From assembly GCA_016195915.1 (NCBI GenBank), contig JACPYS010000007.1, forward strand, positions 1-36,483: a stretch of DNA of 36,483 nt. Reading direction: 5' to 3'. Numbering within the stretch: the first letter of the stretch is position 1; each line of letters opens with the position of its first letter. This document shows, piece after piece, positions 16,950 through 26,505 of this stretch. The position numbers and the translations under genes are program-made. The notes under the pieces were generated by a model. The model was not told the origin of the DNA. It saw only the letters and a list, made by a program, of their open reading frames with translations, and did no database searches. This stretch comes from Betaproteobacteria bacterium (GTDB taxonomy: Bacteria > Pseudomonadota > Gammaproteobacteria > Burkholderiales > SG8-39).

Positions 16950-18956
16950 ATGACCCTCCCCCCCGTTTCAGACAAGGACCTCGCGAACGCCTTGCGCGCG
17001 CTCGCGATGGACGCGGTGCAGGCGGCCAATTCCGGTCATCCCGGCATGCCGATGGGAATGGCCGAGGTCGCGGTCGCGCTCTGGCACCGGAACCTGCGCC
17101 ACAACCCCGCGAATCCGGGCTGGGCAAACCGCGACCGTTTCATGCTCTCGAACGGGCACGGATCGATGTTGCTCTACGGGCTGCTCCACCTCAGCGGCTA
17201 TGACCTGCCGATCGAAGAGCTGAAGCGTTTCCGCCAGCTCCACTCCAAGACGCCGGGGCACCCCGAGCACGGCATTGCCCCGGGTGTTGAAACCACCACC
17301 GGGCCGCTCGGCCAGGGGATCGCCAACGCGGTCGGCATGGCGATCGCCGAGAAACTGCTCGCCGCAGAATTCAACCGGCCGGGGATGGCGCTCGTCGATC
17401 ACTACACTTACGTGTTCCTCGGCGACGGCTGCATGATGGAAGGCGTTTCACACGAGTCCTGCGCGCTTGCCGGCACGCTGGGTCTGGGCAAGCTGATCGC
17501 GATCTACGACGACAACGGCATCTCGATCGATTCGGAGAAAGGCCGGATCCGGCAGTGGTACACCGACAACGTGCCGCGCCGTTTCGAGGCCTACGGCTGG
17601 CAGGTGATCGCCGGCGTGGATGGCCACAACGTCGATGCGGTGGACAAGGCGATTCGCAAGGCCAGACGCGAGACCTCGCGGCCGACGCTGATCTGTGCGA
17701 AGACGGTGATCGGCAAGGGCGCGCCCGCCAAGGCCAATACGGGCGCGGCGCATGGCTCGCCGCTCGGCGAGAAGGAAGTCGCGGCAACGCGCGAGTCGAT
17801 CGGCTGGCCGCATCCGGCGTTCGCGATTCCGGACGAGATCTACCGGGGCTGGGATGCGCGTGCGGCCGGGAAGCGCGCCGAGCGCAAGTGGTCGAAACTG
17901 TTCGACGAATACGAAAGGCTGTTCCCGCAGGAGGCTGCGGAGTTCGGGCGGCGCATGGCGGGCAGGCTGCCGGCAGATTTTGCGTGGCGCGCGGAGCAGC
18001 TGGTGCGCGATTGCGACACCAAGGCCGAAATCATCGCGACGCGCAAGGCCTCGCAGAACGCGCTCGAGGTCCTGGTGCCGGCGATGCCCGAACTGATCGG
18101 CGGCTCCGCCGACCTGGCGGCCTCGAACCTCACGATGGTCAAGGCCTCGAAGGCTGCCGGCGCCACCGAAGGCGGCAACTACCTTTTCTACGGCGTGCGC
18201 GAATTCGGCATGGCCGCGATCATGAACGGCCTCAGCCTGCACGGCGGATTCATTCCCTACGGGGGGACGTTTCTCACGTTCTCCGACTACGCGCGCAATG
18301 CCCTGCGCATGGCCGCGCTGATGAAGATCCGCACCATCTGCGTGTTCACGCACGACTCGATCGGATTGGGCGAGGACGGGCCGACGCACCAGGCGGTGGA
18401 GCACGCTTCGAGCTTGCGCTTGATCCCCGGATTCGACGTCTGGCGTCCCTGCGACACGGTGGAAACTGCGGTGGCCTGGACCTGTGCGATCGAACGCGCG
18501 AACGGGCCGAGCGCATTGCTCCTGAGCCGGCAGAACGTGGCGTTTTGCGCGCGCAGCCCGGCCGCGATCGCGTGCGTGCGCCGCGGCGGTTATGTGCTCG
18601 GCGATTCCGAGGGCGCAAAGGCCGCGATCATCGCCACCGGCTCGGAGGTGCCGCTCGCGCTCGCAGCGCAGCAGCAGCTCGCCGCCGACGGCATAGCCGT
18701 ACGCGTGGTATCGATGCCTTCGACCAATGTGTTCGATCGACAGGAAGCGGGGTATCGCGCGTCGGTACTGCCCAAGGGGCTCCGGCGCGTGGCGGTCGAG
18801 GCGGGAGTGACCGATTTCTGGCGCAAGTACGTCGGTCTGGAAGGCGCGGTCGTGGGCATCGACAGTTTCGGCGAGTCCGCGCCGGCCGGAGAACTCTACA
18901 AGCATTTCGGCATCACCGCGGAGGCGGTCGCGGCCGCGGTGAAGAGCGTGCTGTAG
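16950..18956 (+). CDS. cbbT: Transketolase
   Basis: A 668-residue transketolase. The TPP-binding block [21 protein letters not shown]...YDDNGISID is clear. The N-terminal [20 protein letters not shown], the central [20 protein letters not shown] and the SRQNV region are standard. It shuttles two-carbon units to regenerate pentose phosphates. A TATAAT lies at 16930-16935, only about 14 bp before the ATG and without a clear -35, so an internal promoter is possible but weakly supported. The Shine-Dalgarno sequence is poor. Confidence 0.96.
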   Translation: MTLPPVSDKDLANALRALAMDAVQAANSGHPGMPMGMAEVAVALWHRNLRHNPANPGWANRDRFMLSNGHGSMLLYGLLHLSGYDLPIEELKRFRQLHSKTPGHPEHGIAPGVETTTGPLGQGIANAVGMAIAEKLLAAEFNRPGMALVDHYTYVFLGDGCMMEGVSHESCALAGTLGLGKLIAIYDDNGISIDSEKGRIRQWYTDNVPRRFEAYGWQVIAGVDGHNVDAVDKAIRKARRETSRPTLICAKTVIGKGAPAKANTGAAHGSPLGEKEVAATRESIGWPHPAFAIPDEIYRGWDARAAGKRAERKWSKLFDEYERLFPQEAAEFGRRMAGRLPADFAWRAEQLVRDCDTKAEIIATRKASQNALEVLVPAMPELIGGSADLAASNLTMVKASKAAGATEGGNYLFYGVREFGMAAIMNGLSLHGGFIPYGGTFLTFSDYARNALRMAALMKIRTICVFTHDSIGLGEDGPTHQAVEHASSLRLIPGFDVWRPCDTVETAVAWTCAIERANGPSALLLSRQNVAFCARSPAAIACVRRGGYVLGDSEGAKAAIIATGSEVPLALAAQQQLAADGIAVRVVSMPSTNVFDRQEAGYRASVLPKGLRRVAVEAGVTDFWRKYVGLEGAVVGIDSFGESAPAGELYKHFGITAEAVAAAVKSVL

Positions 18957-18978
18957 CGGGCCTACTTGGAGTCTTGTC

Positions 18979-19992
18979 ATGGCAATCAAGGTAGCAATCA
19001 ACGGGTTCGGCCGCATCGGCCGCAACATCCTGCGCGCTCACTACGAGAGCGGCAAACCTCACGGCCTGCAATTCGTCGCCATTAACGACCTGGGCGACGC
19101 GAAGACCAACGCCCATTTGCTCAAGTACGACACGGTACACGGCCGTTTCAGGGGCTCCGTCGAGGTCGAGGGCGATTGCCTGGTCGTCAATGGCGACAGG
19201 ATCCGGGTGCTGGCGATGCGCAAACCCGAGGAACTGCCGTGGAAGGATCTCGGCGTGGACGTGGTGATGGAATGCACGGGCCTGTTCACCAGCAAGGCGA
19301 AGGCCAGCGCGCACATCACTGCCGGCGCGAAGAAGGTGATGATCTCCGCGCCCGGCGGCAAAGACGTCGACGCGACCGTGGTGTACGGTGTGAATCACAA
19401 CATACTGAAGGCGGCGCATACGGTGATTTCGAACGCCTCGTGCACCACCAACTGCCTCGCACCGGTGGTCAAGGTGCTCAACGAGCGCATCGGCATCGTC
19501 TCCGGACTGATGACCACGGTGCACTCCTACACCAACGACCAGGTGCTCACCGACGTCTACCACGAGGACCTGCGGCGGGCGCGCTCGGCCACCATGTCGA
19601 TGATCCCGACCAAGACCGGCGCTGCGTCCGCGGTCGGGCTGGTGTTGCCGGAGTTGAACGGAAAGCTCGACGGATTCGCGATCCGCGTGCCGACCATCAA
19701 CGTTTCGATCGTCGATCTTGCTTTCGTCGCCAAGCGCGCCACGACGGTGGACGAGGTGAACGCCGCGATGAAGCAGGCGGCGGAAGGCGAACTGAAGGGC
19801 GTGCTCGAATACAACAAGGACCCGCTGGTTTCGGTGGACTTCAACCACAACCCGGCTTCCTCGATCTTCGATGCCACGCTCACCAAGGTGGCGGAGGGGA
19901 CGCTGGTCAAGATCGGTGCCTGGTACGACAACGAATGGGGCTTCAGCAACCGCATGCTGGACACCGCGGTTGCGTTCGTGAACGCGAAATAA
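18979..19992 (+). CDS. cbbG: Glyceraldehyde-3-phosphate dehydrogenase, type I
   Basis: A 337-residue phosphorylating GAPDH. The Rossmann fingerprint is [14 protein letters not shown]. The active site is [12 protein letters not shown] with catalytic Cys155, and the base His is in [22 protein letters not shown] and [12 protein letters not shown] close the protein as in other GapA-type enzymes. In this operon it runs in the reductive direction from 1,3-bisphosphoglycerate. The coenzyme (NADH or NADPH) is not settled by the visible residues. pgk follows after 22 bp. Confidence 0.96.
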   Translation: MAIKVAINGFGRIGRNILRAHYESGKPHGLQFVAINDLGDAKTNAHLLKYDTVHGRFRGSVEVEGDCLVVNGDRIRVLAMRKPEELPWKDLGVDVVMECTGLFTSKAKASAHITAGAKKVMISAPGGKDVDATVVYGVNHNILKAAHTVISNASCTTNCLAPVVKVLNERIGIVSGLMTTVHSYTNDQVLTDVYHEDLRRARSATMSMIPTKTGAASAVGLVLPELNGKLDGFAIRVPTINVSIVDLAFVAKRATTVDEVNAAMKQAAEGELKGVLEYNKDPLVSVDFNHNPASSIFDATLTKVAEGTLVKIGAWYDNEWGFSNRMLDTAVAFVNAK

Positions 19993-20014
19993 TCGCGGTG
20001 GCAGCGGTCCCGGT

Positions 20015-21193
20015 ATGAATTTCAGGCGCATGGCGGATGTGGACCTGAGGGGAAAGCGCGTGCTCATTCGCGCCGACCTGAACGTGCCGATCGATGCGGG
20101 CAGGGTGGCCGATGACACCCGCATACGGGCGTCGCTGCCCGGGATACGCGCGGCGCTTGCGGCGGGTGCGCGCGTGATGCTGACTTCGCACTTGGGCCGG
20201 CCGAAGGAAGGGGTGTGGAGCGAGGCGGATTCGCTTTCGCCGGTCGCGAAACATCTCGCCGGTCTGCTCGGTATGAAAGTGCCGCTGGTACGCGACTGGG
20301 TGTCGGGTGGAGAGGTCGCGCCGGCGGCCGGCCGGCTCGTGATGCTCGAGAACTGCCGCATGAACAAGGGCGAGAAAGCCGACGATGAGGGACTCGCGCG
20401 GAAGATCGCGGCGCTGTGCGACGTTTATGTGAACGACGCGTTCGGCACTGCACATCGCGCAGAGGTGACAACGCACGGCGTGGCGAGATTCGCGCCGGTC
20501 GCTTGCGCGGGGCCACTGATGGCCGGCGAACTCGATGCGCTCGGCAAGGCGCTTGCCGCGCCGAAGCGTCCGCTGGTGGCGATCGTCGCCGGATCGAAGG
20601 TCTCCACCAAGCTGACCATCCTCGATGCGCTGGCGAAGAAAGTGGATTTTCTCGTCGTTGGCGGCGGCATCGCCAATACCTTCATGCTTGCCGCCGGTCT
20701 GCCGATCGGAAAATCCCTGGTCGAAGCGGACCTCGCGGGTGAGGCGAAGAAAATCATCGACGCCATGAAAGCACGCGGGGCAGAGGTACCGATTCCGGTG
20801 GATGTGGTGTGCGCGAAGGAACTTTCCCTCGGCGCGAATGCGATGACGAAGGCGGCAGGGGAGGTCTCGCCCGACGACATGATCCTCGACATCGGTCCGA
20901 AGACAGCAGAGTTGCTCGCGAGCAGGATTGCCTCCGCCGGAACAATCGTCTGGAACGGGCCCGTGGGGGTGTTCGAGATCGCGCAGTTCGCAAACGGCAC
21001 CGAGACAATCGCGCGTGCGATCGCGGGCGCAAACGGTTTTTCGATTGCCGGCGGCGGCGATACGGTCGCCGCGATCAACAAGTTCGGGATTGCGGACAGG
21101 ATCGGCTACATTTCGACCGCAGGCGGTGCGTTCCTCGAATTCCTCGAAGGCAAGACGCTGCCGGCCGTGGCTGCGCTCGAAGCGCGCGCCTAG
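20015..21193 (+). CDS. cbbK: Phosphoglycerate kinase
   Basis: A 392-residue monomeric PGK. Substrate-side motifs [11 protein letters not shown] and [11 protein letters not shown], and hinge/nucleotide motifs [28 protein letters not shown] and [12 protein letters not shown], are all intact. It phosphorylates 3-phosphoglycerate in the Calvin cycle. The start [11 protein letters not shown] aligns with the MxxxKMTDLDL beginning of other proteobacterial PGKs, favouring the ATG at 20015 over 20030, although its Shine-Dalgarno sequence is weak. It is the last Calvin-cycle gene of the run. Confidence 0.95.
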   Translation: MNFRRMADVDLRGKRVLIRADLNVPIDAGRVADDTRIRASLPGIRAALAAGARVMLTSHLGRPKEGVWSEADSLSPVAKHLAGLLGMKVPLVRDWVSGGEVAPAAGRLVMLENCRMNKGEKADDEGLARKIAALCDVYVNDAFGTAHRAEVTTHGVARFAPVACAGPLMAGELDALGKALAAPKRPLVAIVAGSKVSTKLTILDALAKKVDFLVVGGGIANTFMLAAGLPIGKSLVEADLAGEAKKIIDAMKARGAEVPIPVDVVCAKELSLGANAMTKAAGEVSPDDMILDIGPKTAELLASRIASAGTIVWNGPVGVFEIAQFANGTETIARAIAGANGFSIAGGGDTVAAINKFGIADRIGYISTAGGAFLEFLEGKTLPAVAALEARA

Positions 21194-21202
21194 ACTTCAC
21201 TT

Positions 21203-22069
21203 GTGAGCGAAGTCCGCATCCCCTCGGATGTCGTCGGCACCGAAGCAGGTCCCGTCGTTCAAGCGATAGACTCGCGCTGGCTGATGGCCTACGCCGCAGC
21301 GCTCGGCGAGACCGATCAACGCTACTACGACACCGAAGCGCCCGGCGGTGTGACCGGACATCCGTTGTTCGCCGTTTGCTACGAGTGGCCACTCGTGCTG
21401 GAAATCCGGGAACGCGCCGGCCTCGCCGTGCACTATCCGCGGCTGCTCCACGCGCAACACGATCTCGCCGTACACCGGGCTCCGCGTGCGGGCGAATTGC
21501 TCTCGAGCACGGCGCGAATCATCGCGGCGGCGCAGCGCACGCCAGGAGCATTCCTCGTGACGCGCTGCGAGACGCGCGGAGCAGCGGGCGAGCTCGTCAC
21601 CGTGTCTGACTACGGCGCGCTCTATCGCGGCGTGATGCTCGAGGGCGACGAACGGCAGATTTCAGGAGGTTCGTTCGCGGTTCCGGTATTCGCGGCGACG
21701 CTCGGCTCCGTCGCCGAGATCGCGGTCCCCGCCACGCTCGGACACCTCTACAGCGAGTGCGCGCGCATCTGGAACCCGATCCACACCGACCTTGCCTATG
21801 CGCGTGGAGCCGGACTGCCAGGAATCATCCTGCACGGGACCGCGACTCTCGCGCTCTCGGTGTCGCGCGCGCTCGCCGCGTTCGGCTGCGATCCGGCCCA
21901 CGTGCGGCGCGTGCGCTGCCGCTTCAGCGGGATGGTGCCGATGCCAGCCACGCTCGAAGTGCGCGCGGCACGCGAAGGCGGGGAGATCGGATTCGAGACC
22001 TGGCTCTCCGGCTCGCCGGTCGTCTCGCGGGGAAGCATCACGGTCGCAGGGCTCGAGCTCCCAGGATAA
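21203..22069 (+). CDS. MaoC-like double hot-dog dehydratase/hydratase
   Basis: A 288-residue protein with two hot-dog halves: an N-terminal FAS1-like dehydratase domain (residues about 10-140) and a C-terminal MaoC-type domain with the hydratase motif around CARIWNPIHTDLAYA and LPGIILHGTATLA. The usual hydratase-2 motif is G-D-x-N-P-[LI]-H. Here the Asp position is Ile189 while Asn191, Pro192 and His194 are kept, so catalysis may differ from standard enoyl-CoA hydratases. It starts with GTG at 21203, 9 bp after pgk, and is therefore probably read with the cbb operon. A role in acyl-CoA metabolism is the family expectation. I see no functional reason for its presence next to Calvin-cycle genes. 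Confidence 0.75.
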   Translation: MSEVRIPSDVVGTEAGPVVQAIDSRWLMAYAAALGETDQRYYDTEAPGGVTGHPLFAVCYEWPLVLEIRERAGLAVHYPRLLHAQHDLAVHRAPRAGELLSSTARIIAAAQRTPGAFLVTRCETRGAAGELVTVSDYGALYRGVMLEGDERQISGGSFAVPVFAATLGSVAEIAVPATLGHLYSECARIWNPIHTDLAYARGAGLPGIILHGTATLALSVSRALAAFGCDPAHVRRVRCRFSGMVPMPATLEVRAAREGGEIGFETWLSGSPVVSRGSITVAGLELPG

Positions 22070-22099
22070 TTTCGCCGCGACCGATACAATGACCATACG

Positions 22100-22558
22100 C
22101 TATAACACTCGTGAGAAGCTGCCTCCACGCGATACGGTATAGATGAACGGCCCAGGCTGGTGTCTCGCTCGCCGTAGGATTCCGGGTAGCGCGCGAACGA
22201 AAATTTCCGCCATTTCTGGTCCGGCCAAACCTTGTTGAGTGAGAAAGAACGCTTTTACTCGCGCCTTCTCGAACGCGTCGCGTTCAAATGGGTCCCGGCG
22301 AATCCGCTCGTCCTTGGACCGGACCACCCAGTCCCGCGCGCCAGCGCCCGTGAGCCACTCGACATCCGTAGCGCCCTGGTGGAAATGATCGTCGTGCACT
22401 TCTACACGCGCACCGGCGGCGCGTAGCGCCTGGGCAACGACGTGTTTGCCGAGGCTACGGTCTACAAAGAAGACCGGTGAAGCGAGTCGCTCGGCCTCAC
22501 GCCGCGAGCGGGAGCTCGCAGCGGAGGACGTCTTCGAGGTCCTCTTTCGGGCGGCCAT
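22100..22558 (-). CDS. PIN-like toxin of a DUF433/PIN toxin-antitoxin pair
   Basis: A 152-residue protein with a basic N-terminal tail (residues 1-24) and a PIN-like fold from about residue 29 (PVFFVDRSLGKHVVAQAL, acidic Asp33). WVVRSKDERIRR, carrying another acidic position, and the aromatic-rich PGPFIYTVSRGG end follow. It is the downstream partner of a DUF433 protein, whose frame it overlaps by 62 bp. GGAGG three bases before the ATG supports this start. Size and order resemble the Mycobacterium tuberculosis VapB45/VapC45 pair (Rv2018/Rv2019), from memory. RNase toxin activity is inferred from that family. Confidence 0.75.
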   Translation of the reverse strand: MAARKRTSKTSSAASSRSRREAERLASPVFFVDRSLGKHVVAQALRAAGARVEVHDDHFHQGATDVEWLTGAGARDWVVRSKDERIRRDPFERDAFEKARVKAFFLTQQGLAGPEMAEIFVRALPGILRRARHQPGPFIYTVSRGGSFSRVL

Positions 22559-23210
22559 AGTCCTCCGCTAGCGCTTCGAGCTTTTCTCCTGCGCTGAATC
22601 GCTCTATGACGACGTCGGTGCGGATGCCCGTGCCATCGAGTACGGGGCGGCCGAAGCCGAATCGCGGGTCGATTACCACCGCACCGCGCAAGCCCTTGGT
22701 GACATCAAGGCGCGGATTGCGCGGAATCAGAAACAGCTTCGTCGGTATGCCGGACGAATCGCGCTGCACGCAGCGAAGGTGAGCGAGCAGCATCTCCCTC
22801 ATCTCGACTTGCCCCTCGCGGGAAAGATTGAGGAGTTCACCGAATTTTTCGGCGAAGAGATCCACTCTGTTGGTATGGAATTCATGGTCGGCGAGGGGAT
22901 GCTGGCTCGGGAACCGGCGTTTGAGATAGGCAACTGCCTTACGCACTTGCGGCAAACCGACCTCGTGTTTGCGGCGAATCGCGGCGAGTACGAAAAGCTC
23001 GACGAGGTTGATGAACGACAGTCGCTTCGTTTTCCGGTCAGCAATCTCGATCACGGCGGCAAACCGATGCGGATTGCCCTGAGCGTCGTGGTAACGTTGC
23101 CCGAGGCACCACGCGCGAACTGTCGAAGAAGGCAGCCGCAGGTAATGTGCGGCCTCGGCGAGCGCGTATACAGGGAGTACGCGAAGCTCGAATGCGGGAG
23201 GGGCGTTCAT
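22497..23210 (-). CDS. DUF433-domain antitoxin-like protein
   Basis: A 237-residue DNA-binding-type protein. The N-terminal part has a helix-turn-helix-like segment (LAEAAHYLRLPSSTVRAWCLG). The C-terminal 60-70 residues are a DUF433 module (VIDPRFGFGRPVLDGTGIRTDVVIERFSAGEKLEALAEDYG). DUF433 proteins are common partners of PIN-like toxins. The start at 23210 (MNAPPAFEL) is chosen over the longer frame because AGGA lies seven bases upstream and the extra codons look non-coding. It overlaps the toxin gene, implying translational coupling. By analogy it would bind its toxin and autoregulate the pair. Confidence 0.78.
   Translation of the reverse strand: MNAPPAFELRVLPVYALAEAAHYLRLPSSTVRAWCLGQRYHDAQGNPHRFAAVIEIADRKTKRLSFINLVELFVLAAIRRKHEVGLPQVRKAVAYLKRRFPSQHPLADHEFHTNRVDLFAEKFGELLNLSREGQVEMREMLLAHLRCVQRDSSGIPTKLFLIPRNPRLDVTKGLRGAVVIDPRFGFGRPVLDGTGIRTDVVIERFSAGEKLEALAEDYGRPKEDLEDVLRCELPLAA
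22562..22566 (-). promoter_or_regulatory. Shine-Dalgarno site deciding the toxin start
   Basis: Minus-strand GGAGG three bases before the ATG at 22558, embedded in the DUF433 reading frame. It supports initiation inside the antitoxin gene. Confidence 0.5.
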
Positions 23211-23260
23211 TTCGCGATCCTGATGACAACAAGTGGGATTATGGCACGCGCCCCGCCAAG

Positions 23261-23932
23261 TCACCTCTTCTTGAGCGTGACCCCGACGCCCGCGTCGTGC
23301 ATGTTGAGGAACACGGTCTCAAGCGCGGCATCCGTGGTGATGGCGTTCACGTACGCCGGATCGGGAGTCGGCGAAGCCATGTTGTGCGCCACCACCAGTC
23401 CGCCCGCGCGCACCCTCGGCAGGAGCGTTCTCAGGTAATCGAGGTAGCCTTCCTTGTCGGCGTCGATGAATACGAGGTCGATCGTATCCTTTAGTTTCTT
23501 CACCTCTGCATGAGCATCACCGAGCACCGCCGTCGCGAGGTGCCCGACTCCGGCGCGCTCGAAGTTCGCGCGCGCCATCGCGTGCCGCCCGGGATCGATC
23601 TCGAATGTGGTGAGGCGCCCGCCGGTTTTTGCGAGCGCAAGCAGGAGCCACAGCCCTGAGTAGCCGGTGGAGGTGCCAAGTTCCACGGCGTTTTTCGCAC
23701 CGATGGACTCCGCAAGCACGCGTAGCAGCCTGCCGTCTTCCTCCGGCACGCTCAGGTAACGATGATTGCGATAGACATCGGCGAGTACCTCGAGGATGCG
23801 GCGCTCTTCCGGTGAATTCGGACGCGACGCGCCCTCTGCCGCGCGCGTGCGCCGACCCTGGGAAAATGCGACCGGCGTGGCGGCGGCGAGAACCGCCGCG
23901 GCGCCGAGCGCCGTGCGTCGAGCCTTGTTCAT
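23261..23932 (-). CDS. Class I SAM-dependent O-methyltransferase with a signal-like N-terminus
   Basis: A 223-residue protein of the catechol/caffeoyl-CoA O-methyltransferase group. Its SAM motifs are NAVELGTSTGYSGLWLLLAL and LTTFEIDPGRHAMARAN, with the metal-binding Asp pair in LVFIDADKEGYLDY and the late acidic/amide site around VVAHNMASP. The first 27 residues (MNKARRTALGAAAVLAAATP..AFSQG) look like a signal peptide with a twin-arginine-like n-region and do not belong to the methyltransferase fold. Export would be odd for a SAM-using enzyme. No downstream alternative ATG would give a clean cytosolic form. The substrate is unknown; this family methylates vicinal hydroxyls. Confidence 0.82.
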   Translation of the reverse strand: MNKARRTALGAAAVLAAATPVAFSQGRRTRAAEGASRPNSPEERRILEVLADVYRNHRYLSVPEEDGRLLRVLAESIGAKNAVELGTSTGYSGLWLLLALAKTGGRLTTFEIDPGRHAMARANFERAGVGHLATAVLGDAHAEVKKLKDTIDLVFIDADKEGYLDYLRTLLPRVRAGGLVVAHNMASPTPDPAYVNAITTDAALETVFLNMHDAGVGVTLKKR

Positions 23933-24000
23933 GCAGATTTCCGTAAAGTAGCTGCGATTCGCAATGATAGACTCGGTCCCCTTCGAGAAAGGACCACCGC

Positions 24001-25440
24001 ATGCTGCGCAGTACGAAGATCGTCGCCACCCTCGGCCCCGCCTCGAGCGATCCCGCCGTCCTCGAGCGCATGGTGCGCGCGGGCGTGGACGTGGTGCGGC
24101 TCAATTTCTCGCACGGCACCGCGGACGACCATCTCGCGCGCGCCGAGCTGGTGAAGAACGTGGGGCGCAAGGTCGGACGGGCGGTGGCGATCATGTGCGA
24201 CCTGCAGGGCCCGAAGATCCGGGTGGGCAAATTCGCCCATGGCAGGATCACGCTGGAGACAGGCAAACAATTCATCCTCGACGCTGCCTGCGAGTTGGGC
24301 AACGACGAGCGCGTCGGCCTGGACTACAAGGACCTGCCGCGCGACGTGGCCGAGGGCGCGGTACTGCTGCTCGACGACGGGCGCATCATGCTCGTGGTGA
24401 CCGAGGTACGCGGCGAAGAGGTGCACACGGTGGTGCGCCACGGCGGCGTGCTTTCGGACCACAAGGGCATCAACAAGCAGGGCGGGGGACTGACCGCGCC
24501 GGCACTCACCGCCAAGGACATGGAGGACATCAAGACCGCGGTGAAGATGCAGGCGGACTACCTCGCGGTGTCTTTTCCGAAATCGGGCGCCGACATGTAC
24601 ATGGCGCGCGAATTGATGCGCGCCGCGGGGGGCAAGGCCTTCCTGATCGCCAAGATCGAGCGCGCCGAGGCGGTCGAGCCGAAGACCCTGATGGACATCA
24701 TGAACGGCTCCGACGGCATCATGGTGGCGCGCGGCGATCTCGCCGTCGAAGTGGGCGATGCGGCGGTGCCGGCGCTGCAAAAGCGCATGATCCGCATGGC
24801 GCGCGAGGCCAACAAGCTCGCCATCACCGCCACGCAGATGATGGAATCGATGGTGGCGAGCCCGGTGCCAACCCGCGCCGAGGTCTCCGACGTCGCCAAC
24901 GCGGTGCTCGACGGCACCGATGCGGTGATGCTTTCGGCCGAGTCCGCGAGCGGGAAGTTCCCGGTGGAAACGATCATGTCGATGGACCGGATCTGCATCC
25001 AGGCCGAGCAGACGCAGGTGCCCAACCTGGACCAGGACTTCCTCAACCGCGTTTTCACGCGCGTCGACCAATCGATCGCCATGGGCGCGCTGTTCACCGC
25101 GTTTCACCTCAAAGTGAAAGCCATCGCCGCCCTCACCGAATCGGGCTCCACGGCGCTGTGGATGTCGCGCATGAACTGCGGGGTGCCGATCTACGCGCTC
25201 ACCTCGCAGACCTCTACGCGTTACCGCTGCGCGCTGCTGCGCGACACCTATCCGCTGATGGTGAAGTACACCGGCCACGACCGCGAGGAGTTGCTGCAGG
25301 AAGCCGAGAGCGTGCTGGTCGAAAACGGCGTGGTCAAGGACGGCGACCTGATCGTGATCACCATCGGCGAACCGATCGGCAAGGTCGGCGGCACCAACAC
25401 CATGAAGATTGTCCGCGTCGGAGAGCACCGCCGGGGATGA
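24001..25440 (+). CDS. pyk: Pyruvate kinase
   Basis: A 479-residue pyruvate kinase. KIVATLGPASSDP, DLQGPKIRVG, FPKSGADMYMA, the active-site FLIAKIERAEAVE...DGIMVARGDLAVEVG, ITATQMMESM and DAVMLSAESASGKFPVE are all intact. It converts PEP plus ADP to pyruvate plus ATP, draining fixed carbon from the Calvin cycle to central metabolism. In many betaproteobacteria it directly follows gap-pgk. Here about 2.8 kb of unrelated genes (MaoC-like, toxin-antitoxin, methyltransferase) separate it from pgk. GAGAAAGGA upstream serves as the ribosome-binding site. Confidence 0.95.
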   Translation: MLRSTKIVATLGPASSDPAVLERMVRAGVDVVRLNFSHGTADDHLARAELVKNVGRKVGRAVAIMCDLQGPKIRVGKFAHGRITLETGKQFILDAACELGNDERVGLDYKDLPRDVAEGAVLLLDDGRIMLVVTEVRGEEVHTVVRHGGVLSDHKGINKQGGGLTAPALTAKDMEDIKTAVKMQADYLAVSFPKSGADMYMARELMRAAGGKAFLIAKIERAEAVEPKTLMDIMNGSDGIMVARGDLAVEVGDAAVPALQKRMIRMAREANKLAITATQMMESMVASPVPTRAEVSDVANAVLDGTDAVMLSAESASGKFPVETIMSMDRICIQAEQTQVPNLDQDFLNRVFTRVDQSIAMGALFTAFHLKVKAIAALTESGSTALWMSRMNCGVPIYALTSQTSTRYRCALLRDTYPLMVKYTGHDREELLQEAESVLVENGVVKDGDLIVITIGEPIGKVGGTNTMKIVRVGEHRRG

Positions 25441-25446
25441 GCGCGA

Positions 25447-26478
25447 TCATCCCGGGGGCTTCGTTTTGCGCCCCTCGTAGAGATCGCGACCCGCAACCAG
25501 CGCGCGGATCTTGCCGTCGGCGATATTGCGTTTGAGCATCCAGAAGCCGCAGTCCGGGTGGATGTACTTTACCCGTCCGCGGCCGATGGTTTGTTCGGCT
25601 CGCTCGATTGCGCGAGCAATGTCATCCGCGGTTTCGACCACAGTGCTCTTCACGTCGACCACGCCCAGGCCCATGCCGATTCGTTCCTCAAGTTCCTTGA
25701 ACACCGCGAGTTCCCCGGGCGGCCGGTGCGCGCACTCCATCACGATGTGGTCGGCGTGCAAGGCATTGAGGTAATCGAGCAGTTTCGCCCAGTCGCCCTT
25801 CTGGATCGACTGCCCGCCATAATTGCCGAAACACAGGTGGACTGCGGCCTGGGCCGTTTTCGGAACGGCGTCGAGTACAAGATTGACCGCCTCGGCCGCC
25901 CATTTCCACTAGCCCGGGTGCCCCGGCAGGTTTGCATCGTCGAGTTGCACCACGTCCGCGTTCAGGTGCTTCACCTGTGCGGCAAGCACGAGCGCAATCG
26001 CATTGGCGAGATGTTCCGGGTCCCGGTAATGGCGGTCGTGAAGCGTCTTGGCCAGCATGTGCGGCCCGGTGAGAGTGAACTTGAGCGGCCGGCTGGCGAG
26101 CGACTTCGCGCGCGCGCAGGGGATCGGAAGATTCAGCGTGCCTTCTCCGACCGGCCCGTCGACCACGCCTGGCGGACAGGCGCGAAAGCGCATGCCTTCG
26201 GCGCTGGAGTACTCGAGCCACTCGGTAAATCCGATCTCGCTGCGGATGCCGGACATCGGGCGCACGAAGTACTCGATCATGCCATTGGTCTCCGGATGGT
26301 CGGGATCGAAGCGGTAGAGCTCTCCATCGCAGACTAGGTCGATGCCGGCCCGCTCCTGCGTGGCGAGCACGACGCGCGTCGCGTCGATGAGGGCCTGCTC
26401 CGACGGGGCGGCCGCAAGCCAGTCGGGCACAGGGTACGAGCCGACGACGGTGGTCAGGATCCGCGGGTTTGCCTTCAT
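25447..26478 (-). pseudogene. MetE-like (core cobalamin-independent methionine synthase family) gene with one in-frame amber stop
   Basis: The frame from ATG 26478 ([16 protein letters not shown]) to the stop near 25447 spans 343 codons and is broken only by TAG at 25911-25909 (codon 190), between LDDANLPGHPG and WKWAAEAVNLVLDAV. Both sides are the same frame and align with the MetE C-terminal-type TIM barrel. The zinc/homocysteine site lies after the stop and is intact: HLCFGNYGG (His214, Cys216), VMECAHRP (Glu248) and IHPDCGF (Cys310). Such stand-alone proteins transfer methyl groups to homocysteine or related thiols. A recent nonsense mutation or a sequencing error is the simplest explanation; readthrough is possible. 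A one-base change from GAG, AAG, CAG or TGG would restore it. It is divergent from the SDR gene and convergent with pyk. Confidence 0.82.
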
Positions 26479-26505
26479 GATCTTCTTCTGTGCGAATGGG
26501 CGTTG

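Noticed and set aside
17555-18994. 479-codon plus-strand frame overlapping transketolase
   Set aside because: Low-complexity Arg/Gly-rich translation with no motifs; it is an out-of-frame shadow of cbbT.
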